Source of the DNA: Candidatus Gerdarchaeota archaeon
GTDB lineage: Archaea; Asgardarchaeota; Heimdallarchaeia; JABLTI01
Length of the DNA: 12,398 nucleotides
Assembly: GCA_016840945.1 (NCBI GenBank)
Contig: JAEORJ010000147.1
Span: 1 to 12,398, forward strand
Reading direction: 5' to 3'
Below the pieces are notes generated by a model. The model was not told where the DNA came from. It did no database searches and worked only from the letters and a program-made list of their open reading frames with translations. Positions 6,589-12,398 of this stretch are shown here, in pieces; the stretch's first letter is position 1, and each line of letters starts with the position of its first letter. Made by a program: the position numbers and the translations under genes.

Positions 6589-7908
6589 ATGGTAAAAGAA
6601 ACTCCTCCAGAAACAGCAGTTATTCTTGGTGATCAACCTTTTATAAAACATGAAATGAGATCTGATGAAAAGCCTAAATCAACAAATTGGTTTCAATTTG
6701 AACGTAACGAAATTTTTCTTTTAATTAGTTATTTCTTTTTTGGTGTTGGTTTTGCCAATTATGAACCCTATGCACCCGTATGGCTTAACCAAATCTTCAA
6801 CGAGAATTCATTTTTAATCATTGGTTTTGTAGTAGTTATTCCTAGCTTAGTTGGTGCACTTATTACTCCTGTTTGGGGCATATTAGCTGATAAATTTGGT
6901 TCAAAGAGATTTGTGATAATCGGTTTTATAGCTTTCTCGGCTATGTTTTTCAGTTTAATCTTTACTTTTTCATCAACTTATTTTCTAAGTTTAGTTTTAG
7001 TTGGTTATCTACTAGGTTCATCTTTATCAGCTAATTTTTTTGTTTTAGCTACAAAGTCAGTCAATAAACCTAAAGAAATGATTCTTTCTAAACTAACTAT
7101 AGTAGTTAGCTTGGCCTATGTCATTTTTAGCCCTGTTGCTGGCTGGATATATGAGAAATTTGAAAACTCGATGACAATTCAATTGATTATCTCAGTTGTT
7201 GCAGTTTTTCTTGCCATGATAATAGTATTATTTGTAAATGAAAAGAAGCATATAATCAAAGAAGAAGCAAACAAAGAAATACCTAATGATAAACCAGTAA
7301 CTAAGGTTAAGCTCACACCTTTGCCATGGATTTTCGTTGGAATAATGGTATTAACATTTTTCTTCCAATCAGGTGCTGGTTTTTGGGCTTATTCATCAGT
7401 TTACTTCCTTGATACTTTGCTAGTAAAAGGGACATATTTCTCAATATTCATAACGGTGAAGACAGCATTAGCTGTTCCATTATCATTGTTATTAGGTCAT
7501 GTGAAACGGGAAAAAATCATGAGCTTATTAGTAACATTTTTCGCGATTTATTATTCATTTGTTTATATTATAATGATACTCTTTCCTGAAAATTGGATCT
7601 TATTGATAATAGTTAATTGCCTTCCAATGTACCCAATTTATAATGTATTTCTGTATGGTTTTACAGCTACATATTCGAATGCTGCAAGAAGGGCAACAGC
7701 ATTTGGAGTATTCAGCACTATAGGAACGCTGGGTTATGTAGTCGGAATTATTACTTTAGGAGCCATTGCAGATTGGTCAAGCACTGGGATATTTGCGATG
7801 TTTTGGCCTTCTTTAGCATTTTTCTTAATTACATTGTTAGTTTCTATACTAATGTTCATTTTGGTTTTCAGAAAAAAGAAAGATCCTAATCCGATTGAAT
7901 CTAAATGA
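6589..7908 (+). CDS. Major facilitator superfamily transporter, 12 membrane helices
   Basis: About 440 residues with 12 predicted membrane helices in two groups of six, joined by a charged cytosolic loop (about 219-246, numbered from TTG at 6583). The MFS loop 2-3 signature is present as WGILADKFGSKRF (98-110), with a weaker repeat as GAIADWSS (393-400) in the second half. The first helix region has GVGFANYEPYAPVW, a pattern seen in sugar/nucleoside-type and drug-efflux-type members. The substrate cannot be assigned. Both TTG (6583) and ATG (6589) are possible starts. An AGGA at 6573-6576 stands 6 bases from the TTG and 12 from the ATG, which favours TTG by spacing and ATG by codon. The gene follows the winged-helix regulator by about 60 bases, consistent with one transcript or a regulated pair, and precedes the acyltransferase. 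Confidence 0.85.
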   Translation: MVKETPPETAVILGDQPFIKHEMRSDEKPKSTNWFQFERNEIFLLISYFFFGVGFANYEPYAPVWLNQIFNENSFLIIGFVVVIPSLVGALITPVWGILADKFGSKRFVIIGFIAFSAMFFSLIFTFSSTYFLSLVLVGYLLGSSLSANFFVLATKSVNKPKEMILSKLTIVVSLAYVIFSPVAGWIYEKFENSMTIQLIISVVAVFLAMIIVLFVNEKKHIIKEEANKEIPNDKPVTKVKLTPLPWIFVGIMVLTFFFQSGAGFWAYSSVYFLDTLLVKGTYFSIFITVKTALAVPLSLLLGHVKREKIMSLLVTFFAIYYSFVYIIMILFPENWILLIIVNCLPMYPIYNVFLYGFTATYSNAARRATAFGVFSTIGTLGYVVGIITLGAIADWSSTGIFAMFWPSLAFFLITLLVSILMFILVFRKKKDPNPIESK

Positions 7909-7921
7909 TGAATAATAAATT

Positions 7922-7953
7922 ATTAAGTGTAAAGAAGAATCACTTTACTTAAT
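7922..7953 (+). terminator. Bulged hairpin after the MFS gene, possible terminator
   Basis: GTAAAG (7929-7934) pairs with CTTTAC (7943-7948), and after a 2-base bulge ATTAA (7922-7926) pairs with TTAAT (7949-7953). This gives 11 pairs around an 8-base loop, starting 14 bases after the transporter stop, with a five-T run at 7960-7964. It may end or weaken the transporter transcript before the acyltransferase's own promoter. Confidence 0.35.
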
Positions 7954-7978
7954 TATAGCTTTTTCTCAAAAGCTATAA
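7953..7978 (+). promoter_or_regulatory. Palindromic operator-like site overlapping the acyltransferase TATA box
   Basis: TTATAGCTTTT (7953-7963), loop TCTC, AAAAGCTATAA (7968-7978): a perfect 11-bp inverted repeat. Its right arm runs into CTATAAATAT (7973-7982), a TATA-like box placed to start transcription near 8004, about 10 bases before the ATG at 8014. The arm sequence recurs before the regulator gene at 5770-5783. This is what an operator for a dimeric winged-helix regulator that blocks TBP/TFB would look like, but that is inference. A terminator reading is also possible. Confidence 0.45.
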
Positions 7979-8013
7979 ATATAGTAGGATTCTAACCTCT
8001 TCGAGGAAAAGAA

Positions 8014-9468
8014 ATGAGTATTACTGAGAATTCTGAAGTGATTTTTAACGAGAAAACAGATGAAGATTTAACTTCTCGAGTTCTGGAAGATGAACCATTA
8101 CATGATGATTCGCCTAAAATTCGTAGAATTGCTACTTTAGATTTCTTTAGAGGATTTGCAATTTTATTTATGATCGCCTTTCATATTTTCATGAAATTAT
8201 ATGATTATAGTTATCTTGATTTTACAGAAATGCCTGAGATTCCTTTAGTTGCTTTAGTATTCATGGGCATTGCAGCATTTTTTGGAACCTGGCATGGCTT
8301 CTTTCTTTTTATCTCTTCTATTGTTAATACTTATGTAACAATCAAGAAAGCTCAAAAAAACACTAATCATGTTAAAACTTTATTACAATTATTATTGACA
8401 GGGGTTTTATTGATCTTTATTGGTTGGTTAGAGCAAGCTTTTGGTTATTTTGGTTATTTCGGTGGAATTATCCAAGGTAAATTTGGTTGGACTAATTTTT
8501 CATCATTATATGTTGCTTTATTCCAACCTGAACCTCTACAGATAATTGGCTTGTCATTAATAGTTAATAGTGTTATTCTTTTCTTCTTAACTCAAAACAA
8601 AGGTCATGAAAAATATCGTAGAAATATGCTTATTTATTTTGTAATTACCATGATAGTACTCATAATTTCGATAATCCTCTCAACCTTTGGACCTGATTAT
8701 ATTCCTTATTTTACAGATCAACCTAACTATCCAGATGTACAAAATGCTGTGACTACTTTTGGTCCATTCAGAGCATGGATGATTGCTATTTCAATGGGTG
8801 GTCTTCAACCAATTTTTCCATTTATGATGACACCATTCGCAGGAGCAATGATAGGATTAACTTTAGCTAAATCAGACGTTAAAATACGTGCTCCTTTGTT
8901 TGGTATCTTAATTGGGTTTGGATTATTTGTATTGGGAATAATTTATACAATAATAAATATTAAATTAGGTTTGCGCTGGACAACAATAGAAAGGAATGCT
9001 TCAGTTTCAACGTATTTATTGCGGTTAGGATTCCAAATAATGGTTGTTTGTGCTTGTTTATCATTAATAGAATTTCGTGGACGTGGAGCTAGATTTGGTA
9101 ATCGTTCAATAGTCAAATTTGTTCGCTTTTGGGGTATCATTTCTTTAACAATGTATATATTACAGCTCTATGAGTACTTCCCTCGTTGGTTATTGACTAT
9201 TATTTTCAAACCTTATACTGGGATAGACTTTCTAAATCAAAATTTCATTCCAAAAGGATCAGAATTGTTGCTGCTTTTCTCAGCATTGTTTGTAATTTTA
9301 TGGTTTTACATCCTACAGTGGTTATGGTCAAAGATTCATTATATAGGAACATTTGAATGGTGCATATTGAAGATTCAAGAAGTAATTTTCAAAACAAAGA
9401 AATCACGTTTAAATACTAACATAATCTTACATCAAGTAGAGTGGATAAATTTTGGGAAACAAAATTGA
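8014..9468 (+). CDS. YeiB-like / HGSNAT-like membrane acyltransferase (DUF1624-DUF418 type)
   Basis: 484 residues with about ten membrane helices after a 37-residue acidic cytosolic N-terminus. RIATLDFFRGFAILFMIAFH (38-57) is the first-helix signature of the DUF1624/heparan-alpha-glucosaminide acetyltransferase group, including the Arg-Gly pair and trailing His. The C-terminal part has FWGIISLTMYILQ (372-384) and GTFEWCILKIQ (445-455), which match the 'G-x-x-SLTxYxxQ' and 'GPxEWxxR' motifs of the DUF418 region of YeiB-type proteins. Such proteins are thought to move acyl groups across the membrane onto sugars or other surface molecules; here the acceptor is unknown. ATG at 8014 is preceded by GAGGA (8003-8007) with a 6-base gap. 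A palindrome overlaps its TATA box. It is the third gene of the regulator-transporter run and probably shares its control. Confidence 0.75.
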   Translation: MSITENSEVIFNEKTDEDLTSRVLEDEPLHDDSPKIRRIATLDFFRGFAILFMIAFHIFMKLYDYSYLDFTEMPEIPLVALVFMGIAAFFGTWHGFFLFISSIVNTYVTIKKAQKNTNHVKTLLQLLLTGVLLIFIGWLEQAFGYFGYFGGIIQGKFGWTNFSSLYVALFQPEPLQIIGLSLIVNSVILFFLTQNKGHEKYRRNMLIYFVITMIVLIISIILSTFGPDYIPYFTDQPNYPDVQNAVTTFGPFRAWMIAISMGGLQPIFPFMMTPFAGAMIGLTLAKSDVKIRAPLFGILIGFGLFVLGIIYTIINIKLGLRWTTIERNASVSTYLLRLGFQIMVVCACLSLIEFRGRGARFGNRSIVKFVRFWGIISLTMYILQLYEYFPRWLLTIIFKPYTGIDFLNQNFIPKGSELLLLFSALFVILWFYILQWLWSKIHYIGTFEWCILKIQEVIFKTKKSRLNTNIILHQVEWINFGKQN

Positions 9469-9478
9469 ATTAAGCAAT

Positions 9479-9506
9479 AAAAAAAGCTACTCTTTAGGAG
9501 TAACTT
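9479..9506 (-). terminator. Stem-loop and T-run ending the zinc-ribbon gene
   Basis: Read on the minus strand, GAAGT-side pairing TACTC (9498-9502 complement) with GAGTA (9488-9492 complement) makes a 5-bp stem with a 5-base loop; after one mismatch a further three pairs extend it (9484-9486 with 9504-9506). Seven Ts follow on the minus strand (9479-9485). The TAA stop (9494-9496) lies inside the loop and stem. This is the most bacterial-looking terminator in the window and sits between two convergent genes only 25 bases apart. Confidence 0.5.
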
Positions 9507-10264
9507 AATTGAGCACCACATTTGGTACAAAACTTATTTTCATTTTTATTTAATTCCCCACAATACATACATTTCTTTGAACTCATAGCAGGTTGGGGCG
9601 GAGTAAGTGGTTCAGTATAAGGTCGAGAATAAGAATTGGTTTGTTCATATGTTGGTTGTTGACTATAATATGGTTGTTCCACATAACTAGGTTGTTGTTC
9701 ATAGATTACTGTTGTTCCCATCTCAACCTCCTTTTTCTTTTGATTTCTAGCAGATGAAGCTTTTCTTAATCCAATAATTAGAATTACAATTGCTACTGGT
9801 ATTCCAATCCATAACACGGTTTTCAATACATTACTCATCGAGGTTCCAAAAGATATTTGAATTGACACAGAAGTTACTGTAGAAATCTCATAATCATCAT
9901 TATGCATAAACAGCACATACCAATAATCTTGATGTGGTATTTCAAATCGTCCTGAATCTGAGTCCCCAACAAAATCAGATACAAGATATCCTGTAGCATC
10001 ATATCCACTTTCAAAGAGATCAAAATTATAATCATCTATAATCCAAACATCCAACCAAACATCTCCACTAGAACTAAACGACCAATCTATATGTTCATTA
10101 GTGGATAATGATTTCTCAGAATAAATTGCATAATAATCACCATATGATAACGTGGTATTATATGAAGTTGCTGTTACAGGCTCATAATTTATCACTAAAA
10201 AAAACGACAATGAGCTAAAAATTAGTAAGACAATCAATATTTTTTTTGATATGTTTTTACCCAT
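9494..10264 (-). CDS. Single-pass surface/secretory protein with beta-rich ectodomain and cytosolic zinc ribbon
   Basis: 256 residues. An N-terminal signal sequence (KKILIVLLIFSSLSFFLVI, 7-25) is followed by an ectodomain of about 110 residues (33-140) rich in aromatic and acidic residues, with alternating strands (DVWLDVWIIDDYNF, 68-81; DYWYVLFMHND, 113-123; VTSVSIQISF, 130-139). A membrane helix (147-166) and a basic stop-transfer stretch lead to a cytosolic Tyr/Gln/Pro-rich linker (184-228). A zinc ribbon closes the chain, KKCMYCGELN...KFCTKCG, with Cys232, 235, 246 and 249. The topology would be outside N-terminus and inside C-terminus. The ectodomain resembles in outline the GOLD/p24 type of beta-sandwich, but I cannot confirm this. 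The ribbon may recruit a partner to the membrane. A GGTG ribosome site lies 8 bases before the ATG at 10264. The gene is convergent with the acyltransferase. Confidence 0.7.
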   Translation of the reverse strand: MGKNISKKILIVLLIFSSLSFFLVINYEPVTATSYNTTLSYGDYYAIYSEKSLSTNEHIDWSFSSSGDVWLDVWIIDDYNFDLFESGYDATGYLVSDFVGDSDSGRFEIPHQDYWYVLFMHNDDYEISTVTSVSIQISFGTSMSNVLKTVLWIGIPVAIVILIIGLRKASSARNQKKKEVEMGTTVIYEQQPSYVEQPYYSQQPTYEQTNSYSRPYTEPLTPPQPAMSSKKCMYCGELNKNENKFCTKCGAQLSYS

Positions 10265-10272
10265 ATAAAAAA

Positions 10273-10310
10273 CACCATTTTTTCCATTTTTAATAGACTT
10301 CTAATTTAAA
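10273..10310 (-). promoter_or_regulatory. Promoter and ribosome site of the zinc-ribbon membrane protein
   Basis: TTTAAATTA (minus strand, 10302-10310) is placed to start transcription near 10280, just before the GGTG ribosome site (10273-10276), which is 8 bases from the ATG. The parts fit together as a short-leader archaeal gene start. Confidence 0.4.
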
Positions 10311-10370
10311 CAATTGAGACTTATAATGATTTTCCTTTTATCTTTTATTAATGTAATCTTATCTTATTTC

Positions 10371-11648
10371 TTAAATTCTAGGGATTTCCTTACCAGGCAA
10401 GTTTATCCAATTATTAATTAGTTTTACATAATCTATAGTGCTATCTTTAGTATGATCTTTCAAAATTCTAAGAAATGAATCAATTGATGCAGTTTCTTGA
10501 GTAACACAGACTTTCGCATAATCCTTAATTATTTTTTTAAAAATTTCTGGACCAATTTTTTTATATAAATCCCAAAAGATTAGAAAACCTCTGTGATAGT
10601 ATAAAACATCAGCTTCGGGATCTTTTCTTATAGTTTCATTAATAGATGGTAGTAATTTTTTCTTTTCAATAATTTCAAGTGCTTTCTTTGCTCTCTGTTC
10701 TAGCCATATGTTATCAGTAAGGTTTTCAGAAATTATTAGATTAGAACAAAACTCAGCTAAAGCTTCATCTAACCAATTATCTTCTAATGATAAAGAATTC
10801 TTATTGAACCAGAAATGGCAAATCTCATGAAGTATGCTTTGTAAAACAAATGGATATTTGTTTTTTTCAGTAGACAGCTTATTAATCGTAGCAATCAAAC
10901 CTGTTCTAGAATATTGCCCTCCATAATTTCTAGGAGTAAAAACATAAACAAAATTAAAATCATTATTTTGAACACCCAGCCACTCTACGAGTTTTTTCTT
11001 TAGGATTTGTATTTGATTTTCATAAACGATATTTTTCTCAACAATATCTTTTGGACCCCAAAAAATACTTGATTTGTTGTGGTAAGCATTTTTTTCAGGT
11101 TGCCCAATTAAAACAACATCAAATGTTGGTGCCTTACTTACCCAATGCCAAATCCTTTTTCTTTTTTCTTCTGTTGTAAAAGATAAATGACTATTTGAAA
11201 CCCAAATCCAATCTAGATCTGATTTCAAACGTAATACATACGTAAAATCAGGATTGTTTAACACAATTGGATACCAAGCACCATAAAGAGCTAATTCAAC
11301 AAAATCATTTTTGATATAGCTTAAATCCCAATTGGAAATCGTTAAAGGTCCTTCATATTCACCATGAACAATGGTTTCCTTTGAGGATTTATCAGTATAA
11401 CCAAAGGCTTCAATTTCCCAATAATTAGCTACTGTAATTATTGAATCATCTGGCAATTTCTTTAGTCTAGGAATCGCTTCATAGGTTTCTCTTTGATGGA
11501 GAATGTATAATTCTTTCCAAATAAATCCTGGATTTAAAAGCACATTTACATGGTCCTTAACTCCTTTATAGTAAAGAGTTACGATTGATTTTAATTCTCT
11601 ACTATTCGGATAGATTTCACAGTTAATTTCCATGTGTTTTAATGTCAT
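10371..11648 (-). CDS. Compact M1-like zinc metallopeptidase (gluzincin) with altered motifs
   Basis: 425 residues, about half the length of full aminopeptidase N. The N-terminal part (6-200) is beta-rich and matches the saddle domain of M1 enzymes in layout. The catalytic part has LHEICHFWFN (273-282) with zinc ligands His274 and His278 and catalytic Glu275; WLDEALAEF (292-300) gives the third ligand Glu295. The spacing is HExxH-x16-E, two shorter than the usual x18. The substrate-binding GxMEN motif is replaced by YGGQYSRTGL (242-251), so a classical aminopeptidase role is uncertain. YYHRGFLIFWDLYKKIG (350-366) matches the region of the transition-state tyrosine. No signal peptide is seen, so it is cytosolic. 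ATG at 11648 has no ribosome site. It lies 44 bases downstream of the aldo/keto reductase, which ends in a possible terminator, so co-transcription is unsure. Confidence 0.8.
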   Translation of the reverse strand: MTLKHMEINCEIYPNSRELKSIVTLYYKGVKDHVNVLLNPGFIWKELYILHQRETYEAIPRLKKLPDDSIITVANYWEIEAFGYTDKSSKETIVHGEYEGPLTISNWDLSYIKNDFVELALYGAWYPIVLNNPDFTYVLRLKSDLDWIWVSNSHLSFTTEEKRKRIWHWVSKAPTFDVVLIGQPEKNAYHNKSSIFWGPKDIVEKNIVYENQIQILKKKLVEWLGVQNNDFNFVYVFTPRNYGGQYSRTGLIATINKLSTEKNKYPFVLQSILHEICHFWFNKNSLSLEDNWLDEALAEFCSNLIISENLTDNIWLEQRAKKALEIIEKKKLLPSINETIRKDPEADVLYYHRGFLIFWDLYKKIGPEIFKKIIKDYAKVCVTQETASIDSFLRILKDHTKDSTIDYVKLINNWINLPGKEIPRI

Positions 11649-11683
11649 TGTAAACTCGTAAACTAGATAGAGAACATATTGAT

Positions 11684-11709
11684 AAAAATTTCTCAGAAAT
11701 AATCTGAGA
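11684..11709 (-). terminator. Stem-loop and T-run at the aldo/keto reductase stop codon
   Basis: TCTCAG (11691-11696) and CTGAGA (11704-11709) form a perfect 6-bp stem with a 7-base loop. On the minus strand it is followed by a five-T run (11684-11688). The TGA stop (11693-11695) is inside the stem, as in the zinc-ribbon gene. It lies in the short gap before the M1-like gene. Confidence 0.4.
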
Positions 11710-12398
11710 TATTTTTCTTCTGCCTAAGAATTGCATGAGCCTTTTTTAATTCTTCAGGTATTTCAATAGATTGAGGACATTTTTCAACACATTCCATACA
11801 CTCGGTGCATATAGATGCATTACCATTCGGTTTATCATGGTTTACTTGATCAGGTTTACTGGCTAATTTCTTGTACTTTCTTCGATCCATCCATTTTCGG
11901 AAGCTTTTATCTTGATTATAATTATTTAAAAGGGCAAAATTCTCTGGAATATTAACACCAAAACTACAAGGCATACAATACTGACAAGAGGTACATGGAA
12001 CTAGAATTCGTTTACGATAAACCTCAGCTAATTCATTAATGATCTTTTGATCATCTTCGCTTAGAGAATTAATTCCTGATTTATCAGCGCTCTGACAATT
12101 CTCATCTACCATCTTTTGGGTACCCATACCACTGATTACAACAGATACTTCCGGTAAATTCCATAAAAATTGTAACGCCCAATCTACTGGTGATCGTTTG
12201 TTTTTTGCTTTAGCCATTATTGCTAACGCTTCTTCCGGTGGATTAGCTAATTGCCCACCTTTAATTGGTTCCATAATAATTGTAGCCATACCCTTCTCAT
12301 GAGCTAATTTCAATCCTTCAGTTGTCGCTTGCAAACCTGTATCCATATAGTTATATTGAATTTGAATTAAATCCCAGTTATAATAATCCAAAATTTCC
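11693..12398 (-). CDS. Aldo/keto reductase with C-terminal 4Fe-4S clusters, N-terminus outside window
   Basis: The frame is open to the window edge, so the gene continues beyond 12398; the TTG at 12391 is an internal codon. Visible residues are numbered from it. The barrel end is clear: WDLIQIQYNYMD (6-17), MATIIMEPIKGGQLA (35-49), RSPVDWALQFLW (66-77) and VSVVISGMGTQKMVDEN (82-98), the strand-and-loop set that binds NAD(P)H in aldo/keto reductases. A C-terminal extension carries CTSCQYCMPC (133-142) and CTECMECVEKCP (195-206), two ferredoxin-like cysteine sets. This is the COG1453-type reductase, probably passing electrons between iron-sulfur clusters and a nicotinamide-dependent or radical reaction in anaerobes. 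The catalytic Asp-Tyr-Lys-His tetrad would lie mostly outside the window. The substrate is unknown. It is upstream of the M1-like peptidase on the same strand. Confidence 0.85.
   Translation of the reverse strand, partial: EILDYYNWDLIQIQYNYMDTGLQATTEGLKLAHEKGMATIIMEPIKGGQLANPPEEALAIMAKAKNKRSPVDWALQFLWNLPEVSVVISGMGTQKMVDENCQSADKSGINSLSEDDQKIINELAEVYRKRILVPCTSCQYCMPCSFGVNIPENFALLNNYNQDKSFRKWMDRRKYKKLASKPDQVNHDKPNGNASICTECMECVEKCPQSIEIPEELKKAHAILRQKKNISDYF

Noticed and set aside
8943..9140. Minus-strand open frame of 65 codons inside the acyltransferase gene
   Set aside because: Antisense shadow of a membrane-protein gene, with no supporting signal.
1..12398. CRISPR array, phage integration site or antiphage island
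   Set aside because: No regularly spaced repeats, integrase, tRNA attachment site or recognised defence proteins were found; the single-HKD protein alone is not enough.

Overview
The window looks like a low-GC archaeal genome segment, most plausibly from an Asgard-type (Lokiarchaeia/Heimdallarchaeia-like) lineage. This is inferred from gene style and promoter architecture, not from a marker gene. Supporting signs are AT-rich TATA-like boxes about 25-30 bases upstream of likely starts, short GGTG/AGGTGA or GAGGA Shine-Dalgarno sites beside apparently leaderless starts, TTG initiation codons, long AT-rich spacers, and secreted or membrane proteins of archaeal type (alpha/beta hydrolase with a C-terminal membrane bundle; single-pass protein with a cytosolic zinc ribbon). 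No rRNA, tRNA, CRISPR array, transposase or replication origin was found.

Layout. Bases 1-131 hold the tail of a zinc-type alcohol dehydrogenase/quinone oxidoreductase (+). From 269 to 5437 everything is on the minus strand: an S41-like peptidase (269-1882), a decayed fragment of a phospholipase D-like gene (2105-2299), a membrane-anchored alpha/beta hydrolase (2451-4415) and an intact phospholipase D-like gene (4871-5437). The fragment and the intact gene are same-orientation copies (50 of 61 residues identical by hand count) and bracket the hydrolase, which is visibly richer in GC than its surroundings. That suggests a local duplication or an insertion. Bases 5438-5881 form a divergent intergenic region with a GC-rich element that could fold into two hairpins.

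From 5882 to 9468 the plus strand carries a winged-helix regulator, a 12-helix MFS transporter and a multi-pass YeiB/DUF1624-DUF418 or HGSNAT-like acyltransferase. The first and third genes share a near-identical promoter core (AAAAGCT(T)ATAAAT), and in front of the acyltransferase this core lies in an 11-bp-arm palindrome. This reads as a small co-regulated membrane module in which the regulator could control an efflux or uptake protein and a membrane acyl-transfer enzyme. Its substrate cannot be read from sequence.

From 9494 to the end the minus strand encodes a secretory or cell-surface single-pass protein with a beta-rich ectodomain and a cytosolic zinc ribbon, a compact M1-like gluzincin peptidase with altered motifs, and the C-terminal two thirds of an aldo/keto reductase fused to two 4Fe-4S cysteine clusters. 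Several minus-strand genes end in small stem-loops that overlap the stop codon.
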